A stretch of 64,000 bases of DNA from Adineta vaga. Lineage: Eukaryota; Rotifera. The translations under genes and the position numbers were made by a program. Shown here one piece after another: positions 1 through 11,978 of this stretch (position 1 is its first letter; every line of letters starts with the position of its first letter). Location of the stretch: positions 1,674,001-1,738,000 of the forward strand of contig CP075492.1 in assembly GCA_021613535.1 (NCBI GenBank). The letters are read 5' to 3'. The notes beneath the pieces were generated by a model. It did no database searches and was not told where the DNA came from. It worked only from the letters and a program-made list of their open reading frames with translations.

Positions 1-2
1 TA

Positions 3-224
3 CGAGAGGAAGGTATTATTGATGATTTAATATCAAAATGGTTTCAGAAAAAGAATTGTCCAGATGTTACTCAAACATCAACGGCAATGGGAATTGATTC
101 TATGGGTGGATTATTTTTTATTTTTGGAATTATTGTTCTTTTATCAATTGGATTATTTACATGGACAAAACGATCTTTTATGAAAGAACATTTATTTATA
201 TTCATTCAACAGAGAAAGAATTGA
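3..224 (+). CDS. Ionotropic glutamate receptor, C-terminal end (partial)
   Basis: Frame 3 is open from the left edge to a TGA at 222-224 (73 residues). The stretch REEGIIDDLISKWFQKKNC resembles the end of the ligand-binding S2 lobe of ionotropic glutamate receptors, where a helix with a K-W-F-x-x-x-x-C pattern precedes the last membrane helix. It is followed by DSMGGLFFIFGIIVLLSIG, matching the D-x-x-G-L/F-F start of transmembrane segment M4, and then a short basic tail. The product would be a ligand-gated cation channel subunit in the plasma membrane. Only this last part is in the window, so subtype cannot be assigned and the start lies upstream. The family call rests on motif order rather than a search. 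Confidence 0.8.
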   Translation, partial: REEGIIDDLISKWFQKKNCPDVTQTSTAMGIDSMGGLFFIFGIIVLLSIGLFTWTKRSFMKEHLFIFIQQRKN

Positions 225-991
225 TTTTCTATCAAAAAAACATATTCGATGTACATTAAAACTGAAGAAGAAAAAACAATTCGAAACTCATATTTATTTT
301 TTTAAGGATGTGTAAATATGCAATAGGCTACCATAGAGCGTTCTATTCCATATTATTGATCTTCTCAGATGACTTTTTATTTTATTTTCACAAGATAAAT
401 ACCTATATCTAATATTTATAAAAATATTGAAAGTAAATTTTCTTTGACGTTTCTTTTTTTCTCATTCATTAAATCAAATAGTTAAATCGATGAGAGTAGA
501 AGGATTTGAGAATGAGGGTCACATTCTTCGTTAAGAACTGACCACTCATAGTCAAAAATGAATATTATAATAAAAATGTTGTTGTCATTTCGTTCAATTC
601 ATGTTTAAACCCTATAAATTCGCTTCTACCATTGGATTTTAATGAACGCTTTCTGATTCGAATCTAAATTTATAAGATCGAACTCCACTTGTCATTGAAA
701 AAATCCAACGTATGAAAAAGAAAATAAAAAAAACTTATGAAAAGGACGATGTCGTATGTAGGTAACATATAAATTCAAATGTTATCTGACACATTCATTT
801 TCTTATTGTTTTTTTTTGCACTATAAAGAACTATAATAAAGTAGGCATTTTGTAACTTTTTTTCATCTAAAATGAGTCATTAACAAAGATATAGTTTTCA
901 TTGTCATATTTTATGACTAAATTAGTCTTTTACGATAAGTTTTTAATACAACAAATAGTAGTCAAATGTTTCGTATTAATATATTTTAGAT
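225..991. other. Intergenic, no gene seen
   Basis: AT-rich spacer between the glutamate receptor end and the F-box gene. I see no open frame with recognisable domains on either strand and no RNA gene. It probably holds the 3' end signals of the receptor gene and the 5' region of the F-box gene. Confidence 0.6.
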
Positions 992-2109
992 ATGTCAGTA
1001 TCATTAGTTACCACAATTGAACAATTTTCAAATGAACTATTTATAGAAATATTTGATTATTTGGATGGATATCGTTTAGTCTGTGCATTCTATGAATTAA
1101 ACAAATGTCTATCGACGTTAGTGGATTACTTCAAAATTAAATATATTGACTCGCGACATATAGAACATCAGGATTGTCGAAGTGTAAAGCGATTAAATAT
1201 TTACAAAAAAGATACAATAGTTATTTTTATGTTTACAGATATTGACAATGATTAACCCAGAGCATTTGATTTCTCTAAAAATATCATATACTACAAGTGA
1301 TGAACAAATTAAGCAACTATTCGATAACGGTTTGAATAATTTACGTTCTCTCACTCTTGATTCTATACCCGTACTTGAAATGGATTCCATTCTTCACCAA
1401 TTTAACGCTAACAGTCGTCTAGAATCAATATGATGAGAAAACACATGCAGCATATACATGGCTTTTCGAAAGAAATTTATCATATTTTCAATCATTGAAA
1501 TATTTTATTATTCATAAGGATGGCGCTGGTGATCTTCATGATCAAATATTTCATTCTTTATTTGGTTATAGACTAAAGTCATCTCTGAAACGAAAGAAGT
1601 ATCAATCATTGAAACATCTATCACTACCTTCCACTAGCATTTTTGAATTTTCAACGTTTCTATCTTCTTTATCGAATCTTCAAACACTTGAGGCAGGTAC
1701 CAAATTAGATGCGAACACTACTATATATCCAATGATGCGATACATAAAACGATGTCAACTTCAGATTTACGATTCGTCATTTGAATTAATCGCTAACTTT
1801 TTATCTTATTGTCCAAATCTTCAGCAATTATTATTTAGAATAGCCTCACCGGATAGTGATACATTGGATGGTAAACAATGGCAAATTATTATTGAACGTC
1901 ATTTATTGCAACTTAAACGATTGAACATTGATCTGTTGATATCGTGGCAGTCTCAACATGCAATTGAACATCAGTACGCAGATGGCTTTCAAAATGATAC
2001 ATTTTGGAAAGAAAGAAGAACTCATTTTATTATTATCGAGAATCCTAAACCTTATAGAATAGGAGACAAAGCTTTAGTGCATATAGATTTTATCTATCAG
2101 AAGAAATAG
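992..2109 (+). pseudogene. F-box / leucine-rich repeat protein, frameshifted
   Basis: The N-terminus (residues about 12-45, FSNELFIEIFDYLDGYRLV followed by an F-x-x-L-N-K pattern) looks like an F-box, the SCF ubiquitin-ligase adaptor motif. The rest has leucine-rich spacing (LRSLTLDSIPVLEMDSI; QSLKHLSLPSTSIFEFSTFL; SNLQTLEAGTKLD) typical of the expanded bdelloid F-box/LRR family. The first two open pieces join through a 55-bp intron: donor GTAAAG at 1184, acceptor TTTACAG ending at 1238, phase 0. After residue ...SRLESI (about 1431) the frame shifts to ...YDEKTHAAYTWLFERN without any GT-AG pair, so a small indel near 1428-1434 breaks the gene. The third piece runs open to TAG at 2107-2109. 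The role of substrate recognition for ubiquitination is family knowledge. A sequencing error at the indel cannot be excluded. Confidence 0.7.
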
Positions 2110-2341
2110 AACATCGACGATTATTGAAAAAATGATGATGATGGCTGTAAAATACAGATTTTTAAATGTACAAAATATTAAAATGTGATACAATAAGGTT
2201 CGTATTTCCTTTTTCTTTACTTCGGATGAATTTATCGATAAGTTTTATTCAACTAAATATAAATGAACATAACCGTATAACGATAATTGATTAAAATTAT
2301 TTTCTGTATTTTTATAAAAATCAGAAGAAAATATTGGTTAA

Positions 2342-2836
2342 CTATTTTCGAATAAATTCTTCATAAAATGGTGGTGGTTCTTCCCAAGGTTCAGCAAGTA
2401 AATTTTCTTCTTTCAAAGCTCTATTCCATTCTTTAATAGCATCACTTTCGAAATATGTTCGTAATGCATCAGATGTAGTATCCTATAGGAGAAAAACAAA
2501 ATAATAACTTAAATTTATTGATATTGAAAATAATAATTCTTTACCCATTCTTCAAAAATAACAAAAGTTGTTATACCATTTTTCTTATCAAGACTACGAA
2601 CTGTTCGATATGTATGACATGATGGTGCAGAAGATGAAAGAGCAAAATCTCGACAAGCAATAATTAATGATTCAAGACGATTTGCACTTGTTTCATCTTT
2701 AGCTTTGATCTATTTATTTTCATTAGAAGTAAAACGATAAGAAAAGAAAAATATGTAAGATTATTTATACCGTTGCAATAATAACAAAACGATCAGAAGA
2801 TGTTTGTGGAACTTCTGGAACATAAGATATACTCAT
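2342..2836 (-). CDS. ABM-type dimeric alpha/beta-barrel protein (3 exons)
   Basis: Three short exons join into 123 residues: exon 1 2836-2771, exon 2 2709-2545, exon 3 2482-2342. Introns are 61 and 62 bp with GT (GTATAAAT; GTAAAGAA) and AG ends, both phase 0. The start ATG is at 2836-2834 and the stop TAG at 2344-2342. The product starts MSISYVPEVPQTSSDRFVII. It contains the layout of an antibiotic-biosynthesis-monooxygenase (ABM) domain: strand FVIIATIKAK, helix SANRLESLIIACRDFA, strand SCHTYRTVRSLD, strand TFVIFEEW, helix DALRTYFESDAIKEW. Such small proteins dimerise and include quinol or haem monooxygenases and stress proteins; no catalytic residue can be named here. There is no signal peptide, so it is probably cytosolic. 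The family is common in bacteria and fungi, so acquisition by transfer is possible but not shown. Confidence 0.7.
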
Positions 2837-3060
2837 TGAAAAATATAGAATGGTTTTTATTTCTATCTTTTACAAGCGATATATATATTTATGACGATAA
2901 AAGGAGAAAAGATATCTTTTCTTTCTAGGACTTACATTTAATGATATCTCTACTCTACAGAACGAAAAACTGTCATCAACAATTACTGCTGTTTGCAACA
3001 AATAACTAAGATAAGATTTTTCTTGTTTATAAATAATCTGAAATGTGTTATTATATATTT

Positions 3061-3099
3061 AGGGTGTGGGTTAAGAGCATAGCCTGACACTCACCCTCG
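3061..3099. repeat. Telomere-like hairpin repeat, copy 1
   Basis: Starts AGGGTGTGGGTTAAGAGCAT, continues AGCCTGA, and ends CTCACCCTCG. The G-rich left arm is complementary to the C-rich right arm. It lies about 125 bp downstream of the stop of the minus-strand gene at 3224-4489. Confidence 0.75.
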
Positions 3100-3223
3100 A
3101 TTTATTCAAAATAAATATATGCACAACAAATAAAGCATAGAATAGAAATGTGCGAAATAAAAGTTATTTATAAATCAATTCAATCAAAATATCTTGAGAA
3201 GAAAAAAAAACAACACACAATCA

Positions 3224-4489
3224 TTAAATAGTATGTTGTGGATTAATTCTTGAACGTTTTATTACAAAATGTCGAACTAATGCAACAAATCTTGGTACAA
3301 GTATCTTCAGAATTGTCATTAAACCACCAACTAAACCAACTAATGTTGTTATTATATAAATAGCATCATTTCTTGTTTGATATCTATACGTACATTGTAA
3401 TGGATTACATTCATTATAATATTTATTGAATAATATGATAGAATTCCAATCTTCAATCATTAATTCATTAATTAATTCTTGTATTGTTGAGGTTATTGAG
3501 AAACGAGTCGGATATGATTTTGAAAGAGGTCTTATTTCAATATCTGGCGCTCCCATAGAAAAAGATTTTACTCGACTAATACATGTTTTAGAATAAAAAC
3601 ATTGTAAATTTGATAAAAGTAATCCCTTAATAAAGTAACATCCAACATAAAGTCCTGGTACACTATATCTTATAGCATTATTTGTATAATTTATAAATGA
3701 CGCTGGACCTAAGCATAATGATGAATAATCACAACTACAATTATTATAGATAGATGGATGTACAAATACTGTTTCATTTTTTACATATAATTCATAATTT
3801 GTTAATTGAGCAGATAACAAAGAATTACCTTCTGTTGTTTCATGATTCATTGATAGAGATAATAGATAATCATTTATAAGAGATGTTCGAAATTGATTGA
3901 TCAAAAATGATATTTGAGATTGATATAAATTTAATGATAAAACAAATGCACTTATATATTGATTTCGATAAAATCTATTCATATTATCATCAATAATTTC
4001 ATTAATAGTACTACAAAATAATTGAAGACCTAGAAAAATAAGTTGACTCATCAGATAGAAATCTTTCATATGTCCATCAACTGCTGATCTGAAAGAATGA
4101 AGATAAAATATCCAATCTTCTTCTATAAAAACACTTAAACAAATTTGATGAAATGAATATTGTATACTTAGAATATCTCCATAATTAATTGATATTTTAC
4201 TACATGGACATGTTAATGTTTGTGGATATTTGGAATATAATTCTAAATATTTGTCAATAGTTGGTTTTTCAACAATAACCGTTTTTGTTATGTTTGCTAA
4301 TGATGTGTATAGAAGAAGAATTGTCATTATAAGAATGAGTAAAATGATAAATAATCGTGTGGAAATCTTTTGATTTCTCAATTCATATTCATTTGTTGTT
4401 GGAGGAATTGATGGAAATAAATTAAATTTTTCATAAAAATTCTTTACCTTTTGTGAAATCGATAAAGATGGTTCGTTATTTTTTATCAC
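3224..4489 (-). CDS. Two-TM Cys-rich membrane protein, tandem paralog A
   Basis: An open frame of 421 residues, not assignable to a named family by eye. Seen: a cytoplasmic N-terminus with [22 protein letters not shown]1 at about 45-64 ([20 protein letters not shown]); a large ectodomain with motifs TLTCPC, SFHQIC and CSCDYSSLC, and N-glycosylation sites; then [16 protein letters not shown], and TM2 at about 375-398 ([20 protein letters not shown]) with a basic tail. TM1-ectodomain-TM2 topology and a G-rich TM2 recall DEG/ENaC channels, but that homology is not established. The frame opens at a splice acceptor (CTCTAG then TGATAAAA), so a short first exon upstream (above 4489) probably supplies the ATG. 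Tandem with B (98 bp away) and C. The same module is repeated three times in the gene at 38127-47137. Confidence 0.75.
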   Translation of the reverse strand: MIKNNEPSLSISQKVKNFYEKFNLFPSIPPTTNEYELRNQKISTRLFIILLILIMTILLLYTSLANITKTVIVEKPTIDKYLELYSKYPQTLTCPCSKISINYGDILSIQYSFHQICLSVFIEEDWIFYLHSFRSAVDGHMKDFYLMSQLIFLGLQLFCSTINEIIDDNMNRFYRNQYISAFVLSLNLYQSQISFLINQFRTSLINDYLLSLSMNHETTEGNSLLSAQLTNYELYVKNETVFVHPSIYNNCSCDYSSLCLGPASFINYTNNAIRYSVPGLYVGCYFIKGLLLSNLQCFYSKTCISRVKSFSMGAPDIEIRPLSKSYPTRFSITSTIQELINELMIEDWNSIILFNKYYNECNPLQCTYRYQTRNDAIYIITTLVGLVGGLMTILKILVPRFVALVRHFVIKRSRINPQHTI

Positions 4490-4586
4490 TAGAGAAAAAG
4501 ATTTAACGTATTAATAAGTGATATATTTAGAGAATTAATTCTATTATCAATATGAAATTATTTACACATAAATCAGCATAAATCTA

Positions 4587-5888
4587 TCAATTCAACTTTT
4601 CTAACGGGGACAAAGTATAAACTTTTAACTTTCTCTTACCTTTTTTTTGTTTTCGGATGATTAAGACAAATCTTGGCACAATAATTTTCAGAATTGCAAT
4701 TAAACCACCGACTAAACTAACTAATGTTGTTATTATATAAATAACATCATTTCTCGTTTCATAACTAAATGAACATTGTAATGGATTACATTCATTATAA
4801 TAATTATTATAAATTATATTTAGATTCCATTCTTCAATCATTAATTCATTAATTATTTCTTGTATTGTTGAATTTATTGAATAGAGACTTGGAATTGATT
4901 GATTGAGAATTGTTATTGGAAATGTTTGATTTGGTGAATAAAATGATTGTAATTGATCGATACAAGTTTGATTATAAAAACATTCTAAAGTTGATTGAAG
5001 TAATGATTCAATAATATAACATCCAACATACATTCCTGGTACAGAAAACAAACTTATTTGATTTGAATCATAAATTGCAGATTGCGTAGTACATTTTCCA
5101 GATAAAGAACATTGACAACCACCATAATCTTGTGGGTCCATATGTACATGATCGGTATTATAGAACATATAGTTTGTTATTTCAGCGGAAACTATCGCAT
5201 TATCATGAGTTGTATCTCGTATAAGAGAAAGTGATAATAAAAAACTATTTGTTGTTGATGTTCGAAATTGATTCAGTGATGTTGCAGTTTGAGATTCTAA
5301 TAAATCTGATGGCAGAAGAAGTCCACTGATATATTCTTCTGAATGAAATTGATTTAAACTTTGTAAAATTGTTACTCTTAATAATTGACATAATAGTTTT
5401 AAACCTTGAAATGTATTTTCAGATATTAATCGAAAATCATTTCGATTCCATAATCCATATATATAATTTGGATATTGATTTAGATAATCAATCCATTCAT
5501 CTTTAACGAAATCGCTTGAACAAACTTGATGTAATGAATAATTTATCCCATAAAATTTTCCATAATTAATTGATATTTTACTACATGGACATGTTAATGT
5601 TTGTGGATATTTGGAATATAATTCTAAATATTTGTCAATAGTTGGTTTTTCAACAATAACTGTTTTTGTTATGTTTGCTAATGATGTGTATAGAAGAAGA
5701 ATTGTCATTATAAGAATGAGTAAAATGATAAATAATCGTGTGGAAATCTTTTGATTTCTCAATTCATATTCATTTGTTGTTGGAGGAATTGATGGAAATA
5801 AATTAAAAGTTAATAGAATATTCTTTATTTTTGAATAGATATTTCCATCGATTTGATGTTCATTTGATTCTGAAGGGTAAAAATACAT
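4587..5888 (-). CDS. Two-TM Cys-rich membrane protein, tandem paralog B
   Basis: 433 residues beginning with ATG at 5888 ([18 protein letters not shown]); an acceptor-like TACTAG precedes it, so an upstream exon is possible. The region [17 protein letters not shown] through TM1 to [11 protein letters not shown] is nearly identical to A and C. It then diverges ([13 protein letters not shown] instead of [13 protein letters not shown]), with its own ectodomain carrying CQCSLSGKC. From [20 protein letters not shown] to the end of TM2 ([17 protein letters not shown]) it is almost identical to C but clearly different from A. The tail [10 protein letters not shown] is basic. The mix of shared and private blocks suggests gene conversion or unequal exchange within the array. 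Function is unknown; plasma-membrane location is inferred from the two hydrophobic helices. Confidence 0.75.
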   Translation of the reverse strand: MYFYPSESNEHQIDGNIYSKIKNILLTFNLFPSIPPTTNEYELRNQKISTRLFIILLILIMTILLLYTSLANITKTVIVEKPTIDKYLELYSKYPQTLTCPCSKISINYGKFYGINYSLHQVCSSDFVKDEWIDYLNQYPNYIYGLWNRNDFRLISENTFQGLKLLCQLLRVTILQSLNQFHSEEYISGLLLPSDLLESQTATSLNQFRTSTTNSFLLSLSLIRDTTHDNAIVSAEITNYMFYNTDHVHMDPQDYGGCQCSLSGKCTTQSAIYDSNQISLFSVPGMYVGCYIIESLLQSTLECFYNQTCIDQLQSFYSPNQTFPITILNQSIPSLYSINSTIQEIINELMIEEWNLNIIYNNYYNECNPLQCSFSYETRNDVIYIITTLVSLVGGLIAILKIIVPRFVLIIRKQKKGKRKLKVYTLSPLEKLN

Positions 5889-6052
5889 CTAGTATATTAT
5901 AATTCTCTTATATATAGTGATGTCATTTTATTTATATGTTCTGGCGATTTGCATACATATGCTACATCATTATCTTTAACAACATAGCATCAATTATTAG
6001 AATAGGCTCGTATTGTATTTCTCGTCTTTAGATTTCCTGCTTTTATAAAGTC

Positions 6053-7363
6053 TCAATTATTCGTAAAGGAACATACAGAGAAAAAAAATCTTTTCTCATA
6101 TCGACTTTTACCTTCTACTACTATTCGTGTTTGCTTCATTCGTCTTAAGAATTTAACCAATCTTGGCACAATAATTTTCAGAATTGCAATTAAACCACCG
6201 ACTAAACTAACTAATGTTGTTATTATATAAATAACATCATTTCTCGTTTCATAACTAAATGAACATTGTAATGGATTACATTCATTATAATAATTATTAT
6301 AAACTATATTTAAATTCCATTCTTCTATCATTAGTTCATTAATTATTTCTTGTATTGTTGAATTTATTGAATAGAGACTTGGAATTGATTGATTGAGAAT
6401 TGTTATTGGAAATGTTTGATTTGGTGAATAAAATGATTGTAATTGATCGATACAAGTTTGATTATAAAAACATTCTAAAGTTGATTGAAGTAATGATTCA
6501 ATAATATAACATCCAACATACATTCCTGGTACAGAAAACAAACTTATTTGATTTGAATCATAAATTGCAGATGGCATAGTACATGTTGGTGAAACAGCAC
6601 AAGAACAATTGCCATACATTCTTTCAGTATAAAGTAAATCGCCAGTACTGGGCCATACATATACATCATAATTAGTCATGTGTGCAGAAAATAAAGCATT
6701 AATATGAGTGATATCTCGTATTTTGATAAGAGAATGTAAAAAATTGTTTGTTGTTGATGCTCGATATTGACTAACTGATGATTGACTTTGTGTTTCCAGT
6801 AAATCCGACGAAATAGCAGATACAGTAACATATTGTTTCAAATAAAATTGATTCAAATTATTTGAAATCGTGGTGTTGATTAATTCACAAAATGATCGAA
6901 TAATTTGAAATTTTTGTCGCGCTGTCCACCGAAAGTCTGTAACGCTTAGCATCGTATGATTAGAATGAATTGTCAAATAATTAGTCCATGCTTTAGAGAT
7001 AAAGTTACTTGAACAAATTTGGTGAAATGAATATTGTATACTTAGAATATCTCCATAATTAATTGATATTTTACTACATGGACATGTTAATGTTTGTGGA
7101 TATTTCGAATATAATTCTAAATATTTGTCAATAGTTGGTTTTTCAACAATAATTGTTTTTGTTATGTTTGCTAATGATGTGTATAGAAGAAGAATTGTCA
7201 TTATAAGAATGAGTAAAATGACAAATAATCTTGTTGAAATCTTTTGATTTCTCAATTCGTATTCATTTGTTGTTGGAGGAATTGATGGAAATAGATTAAA
7301 ATGAATTATACCTTGTTTAAGTTTTTCTAGACGAGAAAAAGCGTGTCGATCCGAATTCGTCAC
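6053..7363 (-). CDS. Two-TM Cys-rich membrane protein, tandem paralog C
   Basis: 436 residues. The open frame begins at an acceptor (TATTCTAG then TGACGAATTC) with no ATG in frame, so a first exon above 7363 is expected, as for A. TM1 and the [11 protein letters not shown] block match A and B. The following [14 protein letters not shown] block matches A, while the C-terminal third matches B. Only the central ectodomain (about residues 115-235, with [21 protein letters not shown] and CSCAVSPTC) is private. TM2 is followed by a basic tail ([11 protein letters not shown]) and an unusual end, [15 protein letters not shown]. The array spans 4.1 kb with spacers of 98 and 164 bp. No function can be assigned from sequence. 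Receptor, channel or adhesion roles all fit the topology. Confidence 0.75.
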   Translation of the reverse strand: MTNSDRHAFSRLEKLKQGIIHFNLFPSIPPTTNEYELRNQKISTRLFVILLILIMTILLLYTSLANITKTIIVEKPTIDKYLELYSKYPQTLTCPCSKISINYGDILSIQYSFHQICSSNFISKAWTNYLTIHSNHTMLSVTDFRWTARQKFQIIRSFCELINTTISNNLNQFYLKQYVTVSAISSDLLETQSQSSVSQYRASTTNNFLHSLIKIRDITHINALFSAHMTNYDVYVWPSTGDLLYTERMYGNCSCAVSPTCTMPSAIYDSNQISLFSVPGMYVGCYIIESLLQSTLECFYNQTCIDQLQSFYSPNQTFPITILNQSIPSLYSINSTIQEIINELMIEEWNLNIVYNNYYNECNPLQCSFSYETRNDVIYIITTLVSLVGGLIAILKIIVPRLVKFLRRMKQTRIVVEGKSRYEKRFFFSVCSFTNN

Positions 7364-7481
7364 TAGAATAAAACAATAAGCATATGAATATTTCGTATAG
7401 TTATTAAGATATTAATTGGGTTTGTTCGCCTTACATTCATGTAACCAAATAGGGATATTTGAAGATTAACGAAGAGAAGTA

Positions 7482-7737
7482 TTAACGTACGACAAGAGTC
7501 GAGCATCCCTTTTCAGTCATAGAAGCTATAGTGAAAGAATTATTGTCTACTTCTGGATTCATGAACATTGTCTCAATAATGGTTCTACCATCATAGTATG
7601 AGAGCAACTCTCCAAATGTTGTTTTGAGTGATCGATGTTTGTTTAGCTCACATAATGATGCAAGTGTGTCTGCAAGATGGACTGTCGATATTGAATAAAA
7701 ATCTTTGTTTTGTTCAGACGCATATACTTAGAGTTGT
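7482..7737 (-). other. Unrecognised open segment, possible last exon or relic
   Basis: On the minus strand an open stretch of about 84 residues ends at TAA (7484-7482). It contains HLADTLASLCELNKHRSLK, FGELLSYYDGRTIIE, and ends MTEKGCSTLVVR. A stop lies just upstream, next to a possible acceptor (CTAAG). Residue composition looks coding rather than random, but I do not recognise the family and see no neighbouring exon. It may be the remains of an exon left beside the tandem array. Confidence 0.35.
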
Positions 7738-9667
7738 GTGGAGAATGTCGTTCCTTTTTTCTATTTTGAATTCACAAAAGAATTCAAAAAGACCATAAAT
7801 CTAATGTCAGAGTCTATCAGTATTTTGATAGAGTTTTTCAAAAACAAAACGTAGATAAGAGTTTATTCGATAGAGAATACATACTTTTTGTCAGACGATT
7901 GTTTGGCGTTTATCGGAGAATGTAACACAATAGTAATCGGTTTTTTTTGAATGTGCGGATACACGATATGTAACAATGAGTAATCTGAAGATCAAATATA
8001 GAAAAATCTTGGGTGTAGGTGAGAAAAAAATGTGAATCGTTTCCTCGTATATGAAGTTGCTAGATCAGTTTGCCTCACTATCGGCACACGCAGAAAATAT
8101 CTGTCTTTCATAGTCGAGGTTTAAGTGAGTCGGCACAACGAGCGTTACTTGTGTTATCGTATTGTATTTTATTCACTATATATATATTTGGAAACTATTC
8201 AGGGCAGATTCAGAAAAGTCGGATCTAAACGGCACTGGGACAAGTTTCTTTCAAGCGGAACATAATCGGGATCAAGACAAAAAAAACTGGTCCCATCGAC
8301 TCTAGTGTACGTAGAGTTTTTAGCATACTGACTACTTACTGTGAATACCGCATCGCAGTCGTTAAAAAATAGTTTGTTTGTGTCAGAGTCAAATGTTCAA
8401 GAACATCAATGAGAACGGTGGGGATATTGATCTGGGTGATGGGTGAAGGGCATGAGTGTGAATAGTGTATTTACACTTGAACCTCATCGAGAAGGAAACG
8501 TCGACCTACGCCTTTCTCATCGGAAGCTGATTGTACCATTGAATTTTTTGAAAAAATCGTAAAAAACCTCCGTTTCTATTTTACTAAAAACTACTTTTTC
8601 TATGCGTAAGCGTTTCCATGAGTATGATGTATATACGTATACTTTGATGAGGAGAAAAAATTATGTTTACTTGTGATTTAAAAGATGGTATTAATAACTT
8701 AAAATTTCTAGAGCAGTTTTTGTTCTACGAGGACTTTTTATTTTTCCAAGGAAAAAGATAATTGAAGTAGTCAGAGTAAATTAACAGAAAAACGTCGCAA
8801 TAAGTCAAAATATCAAACGTCATTTTGTTGTATATTCATTTTTTCTATCAGAACTTATGAAGAAATATAACTAAGAAAAAAAAGACTCGATATCTCTATT
8901 TAATGATATTTTTAAGAAAATTTTGTTCAACAATTGAAACTAGATAAATATGGAATATTTTTGAAAAAAAATTACAATAAATAGTTCACAGCTGGCAAAT
9001 TATTTATTATGATTTTCTTCGAATTGAATCTATTTATGACATTTTTCATGTGATATTCAGATACAAAAAGAAGTAGCCGTTTTAAAATGCTTTTTGTCTT
9101 GACGATACAATTTCTTTTTTTTTACAGAGATAGAAACTTATCATACTACGTCGAAACCGATAATCGTTCACGAATATCTATACAGACATACCTGACTTTG
9201 TGAACAAAAACACTGTCTTCATAGAAATCAACTTTTTCTCAGAGTCATTTACGAAATAGAACTCAAACTTATTAACTACGTCAACAAAAAGGGAAAATGA
9301 TTTCTAACACTTATATAATGACTTTTTCCTCATGTAAATGAAAGAAAAATATTCATTTCTTTTGCTTTAGTTTGATGAACACTTCTGTTTAATTCTGTTA
9401 CTCAAATAGACAAATATGGATGTAAGTAGAAATGTTTTGAAAACGAAATTGTAGGAATTATTTAAAAAAATCAACTATTGAAAAGACTTCTATATTACAT
9501 TGACGATATTTTGTCCTTCAAAAGATTTAACTTTCTACTGTTATGAATCTTAACTATTTTGCAAAATTTTCTAAGTCTTCTGCATCATTCTTGGAAAGAG
9601 CCATTTGAGTTTTTGCCAAAGCTTGCTTGTTAATTCTAGATACTAGAAATTTCAGTAGAATATAAAC
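7738..9667. other. Gene-poor spacer
   Basis: Nearly 2 kb without a credible open frame. It contains one copy of a dispersed repeat end (annotated separately at 8093-8152) and a G-rich patch at 8418-8450 (GGGTGATGGGTGAAGGGC) similar to the minisatellite inside the insert at 46479-46950. The rest is AT-rich and structureless by eye. Confidence 0.55.
8093..8152 (+). repeat. Dispersed repeat terminus (copy at 46.9 kb)
   Basis: Carries TTTAAGTGAGTCGGCACAAC followed by GAGCGTTACTTG, close to TTAAGTGAGTCGGCTCGACG and GAGCGTTGCTTG at about 46922-46950. A third copy in inverse orientation is at 33689-33719. The preceding GCAGAAAATATCTGTC also matches, so homology extends over about 60 bp. It is probably one end of a non-autonomous element. 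Confidence 0.6.
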
Positions 9668-10573
9668 TACTAGCGGAGATACCTGCTGCAAAAATGACAC
9701 AATTTAAGTTTTTTATCTACAGCAATGCTTTTCTTATCATCCACAGGACCTCTCCGTTCGTATTTATCCGCCGTGTATCAAAAAGTCCCCACACCCTCCT
9801 TTTTCGCCCTGACTTAGTTAGTGTAATATTTCAGGTCGTCACTCAGCGTACGTTACCTGTCTTCTACACGTCTTTCTTCTCGGTACTGAGATCCTTCCTA
9901 TATCCCTTTTCGCGCATGCACCAGGTCTTTTTTTCAGAACTTCGCGTCTCTTCATTAGTTCTTTCCTACTGATTTTGGCTCGCTATGCATACGATATACA
10001 GCTCTGTTCCTTTTAAATCCACTCATACTGTCCCGTTGCAAGTCCAGTCCCATTCTACACCCACTGTCCCGCTGCAAGTCATTCTCTACTTTATAAACTG
10101 CACTTCTACTCTATACGGGTAGAGTAATCATTTCACTCCAGATTCAGTTTTTTTGAGAACCCAACCCACGCTTTGTAGTTGTCTATCCTGGATGCAGACA
10201 CCCACACCCACCCTCTTCGCTATCAATTATTTAAAGTTTTTGAAATGCTGCAATCCTACTGGTCAGTTTCATAGATTGCTCGTAGGAAGCGTAGAATTCA
10301 TTTTTTTCGGAACAAAGTAAATGTCGACCTTCCCGTGGGTCTAGAGAAGCATTGCGGAAAGTTTGGGAATGTTAGCTATCATTGAACTGCCTGGGTGAAA
10401 TTTCACACACGCTCCCCACCCCACCCCCCTGATGACCATTCTAACCCCATGTCGACCTTTCTTGGGACCTAAGGAAGCATCGTAGAAAGTTTGGTGATCG
10501 TGGCTATTACAGCGACTGAATGCATAGAGAACAGACAGACAGACAAACTTTCTTCTTTATATATATAGATAGT
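9668..10573. repeat. Transposon-derived block, SINE/RTE-like tail
   Basis: This block is noticeably more GC-rich than its surroundings. It begins near CTACTAGCGGAGATACCTGC and ends with repeated CAGA units (GAACAGACAGACAGACAAAC) followed by TTTCTTCTTTATATATATAG. That kind of tail is common at the ends of short non-LTR or SINE-like repeats in invertebrates. Inside are two near-copies of CCCACTGTCCCGCTGCAAGT (about 10028 and 10063) and two related blocks carrying GTCGACCTT and AAGCATYGYRGAAAGTTTGG (about 10322 and 10451). The overlapping open frame at 9694-9972 has no recognisable domain. The family is uncertain. Confidence 0.4.
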
Positions 10574-11978
10574 TATAAGCTGTCCTGCCTAGGCAACGGT
10601 ACTTTTAGAGATGCTTCGAAACTCTCCTACAATGCATTTACTAAAGTCTCAATGAATAGATTATTTAGTAAAGCAAGATAGTAGTATTCTTAGCTCATTG
10701 TTTCTACCAGAGTTACCAACAAGCCACTTTTTCTCCGGTCTGTGCGATGTCCTGGTCTGATAGAAGATGGTGCGTGAACGGTAGAATATTGTATATTTGG
10801 CATCTGTTATCTGCTCTAGGTGACCATAAGATTGAATGATTTTTGAATACTGCCCAATTCGCCGCCTTTTGCGTCTTATTTTGTAAAATCAAAAACAGGT
10901 AGGATGTCATAATCCCACTACGCTGAGTATCCATATTTCCAGTGAGCTACTCGGAGGTACCCAGCACGACGAATAAGCAGCGGGTTATTAGAGTGAATAC
11001 CCCTCATCGAAAACAATTCTATCATCTAAACTGATTCGGTGTATTCCCCCTTGTGTAATGACATTCATTTAGGAGATAAATGGCTATATATTCTGAAAGT
11101 TGAGAAATATGAGTTGATTTCGGATATCACCCGTAGAGTAATCACATTTATCCTAAGATTATACATTCATTTTGAGTGTACCCTGGGATTTCCACCCCCG
11201 AACACCTCCATGTTAAAGGTGTAATGAAGCCATTGCTCCTGTGTCAGATATATGGATTGATAGGGAAATGATTTTCGATGATTACCCCGTACGATATCGT
11301 GACATTTGGCTTTCGCTACCCGAAGTATTGGTACTAAGACATCTATGGAAGATGTTTTGTAGATGCATGTTCTTTTCTACGAACTCCTCCATACATTGGA
11401 GCCAGTAGATAGACATGCATCAAACTCAAGTCGCTTTGGTTTGAGTATTAATTGAGAATTTATATTTCTGTGAGTTTTAAGTGATGAAATCCACAGTCAT
11501 ATCCAACAGTAGAACTAAAAAAATTTATACGGTTTGGATCTAACGTATGTATAATATGATGAAAACGATATTATCATAGACAAAATAGACCATTTTAAAA
11601 CGTAATGAACATCTCTAAAAAGAAGAAAAAAACTATTTGTGTTTAACCGTTTCTATGAAACGTAAAATCAAAAATTCTAAGTTAATCAATAATGACGTAG
11701 TATTCATCTTTTGTAAGAAATAGCGTTTTGTGAATTGATAATGTGTGTAAATATTGAAAACGTATCTCTAATCATTCTTGTCTTTCATTATCTTTATATA
11801 TATTTAATGTAGTCGAACCAAACTTCACCTGTGGTAGAAAATAAATCAATATCATCATCTGTAAATCAGGCGAAAACAACGGAAAAGTAGACTATGTCTC
11901 TATGAATTATATAATATTTTTTTTCGTTTATGATGTAATAGTTTGTCGAAGAAAAAGATTACAATTATTTCAATATCT
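10574..11978. other. Intergenic, nothing recognised
   Basis: Short overlapping open frames on both strands (for example 10713-10934 and 11039-11224) lack domain signatures and look random. No RNA gene or repeat was identified. Confidence 0.5.

Noticed and set aside
9694-9972. Open frame of 92 residues inside the GC-rich block
   Set aside because: No domain, no splice partners, and it lies in a repeat-derived segment with a SINE-like tail.
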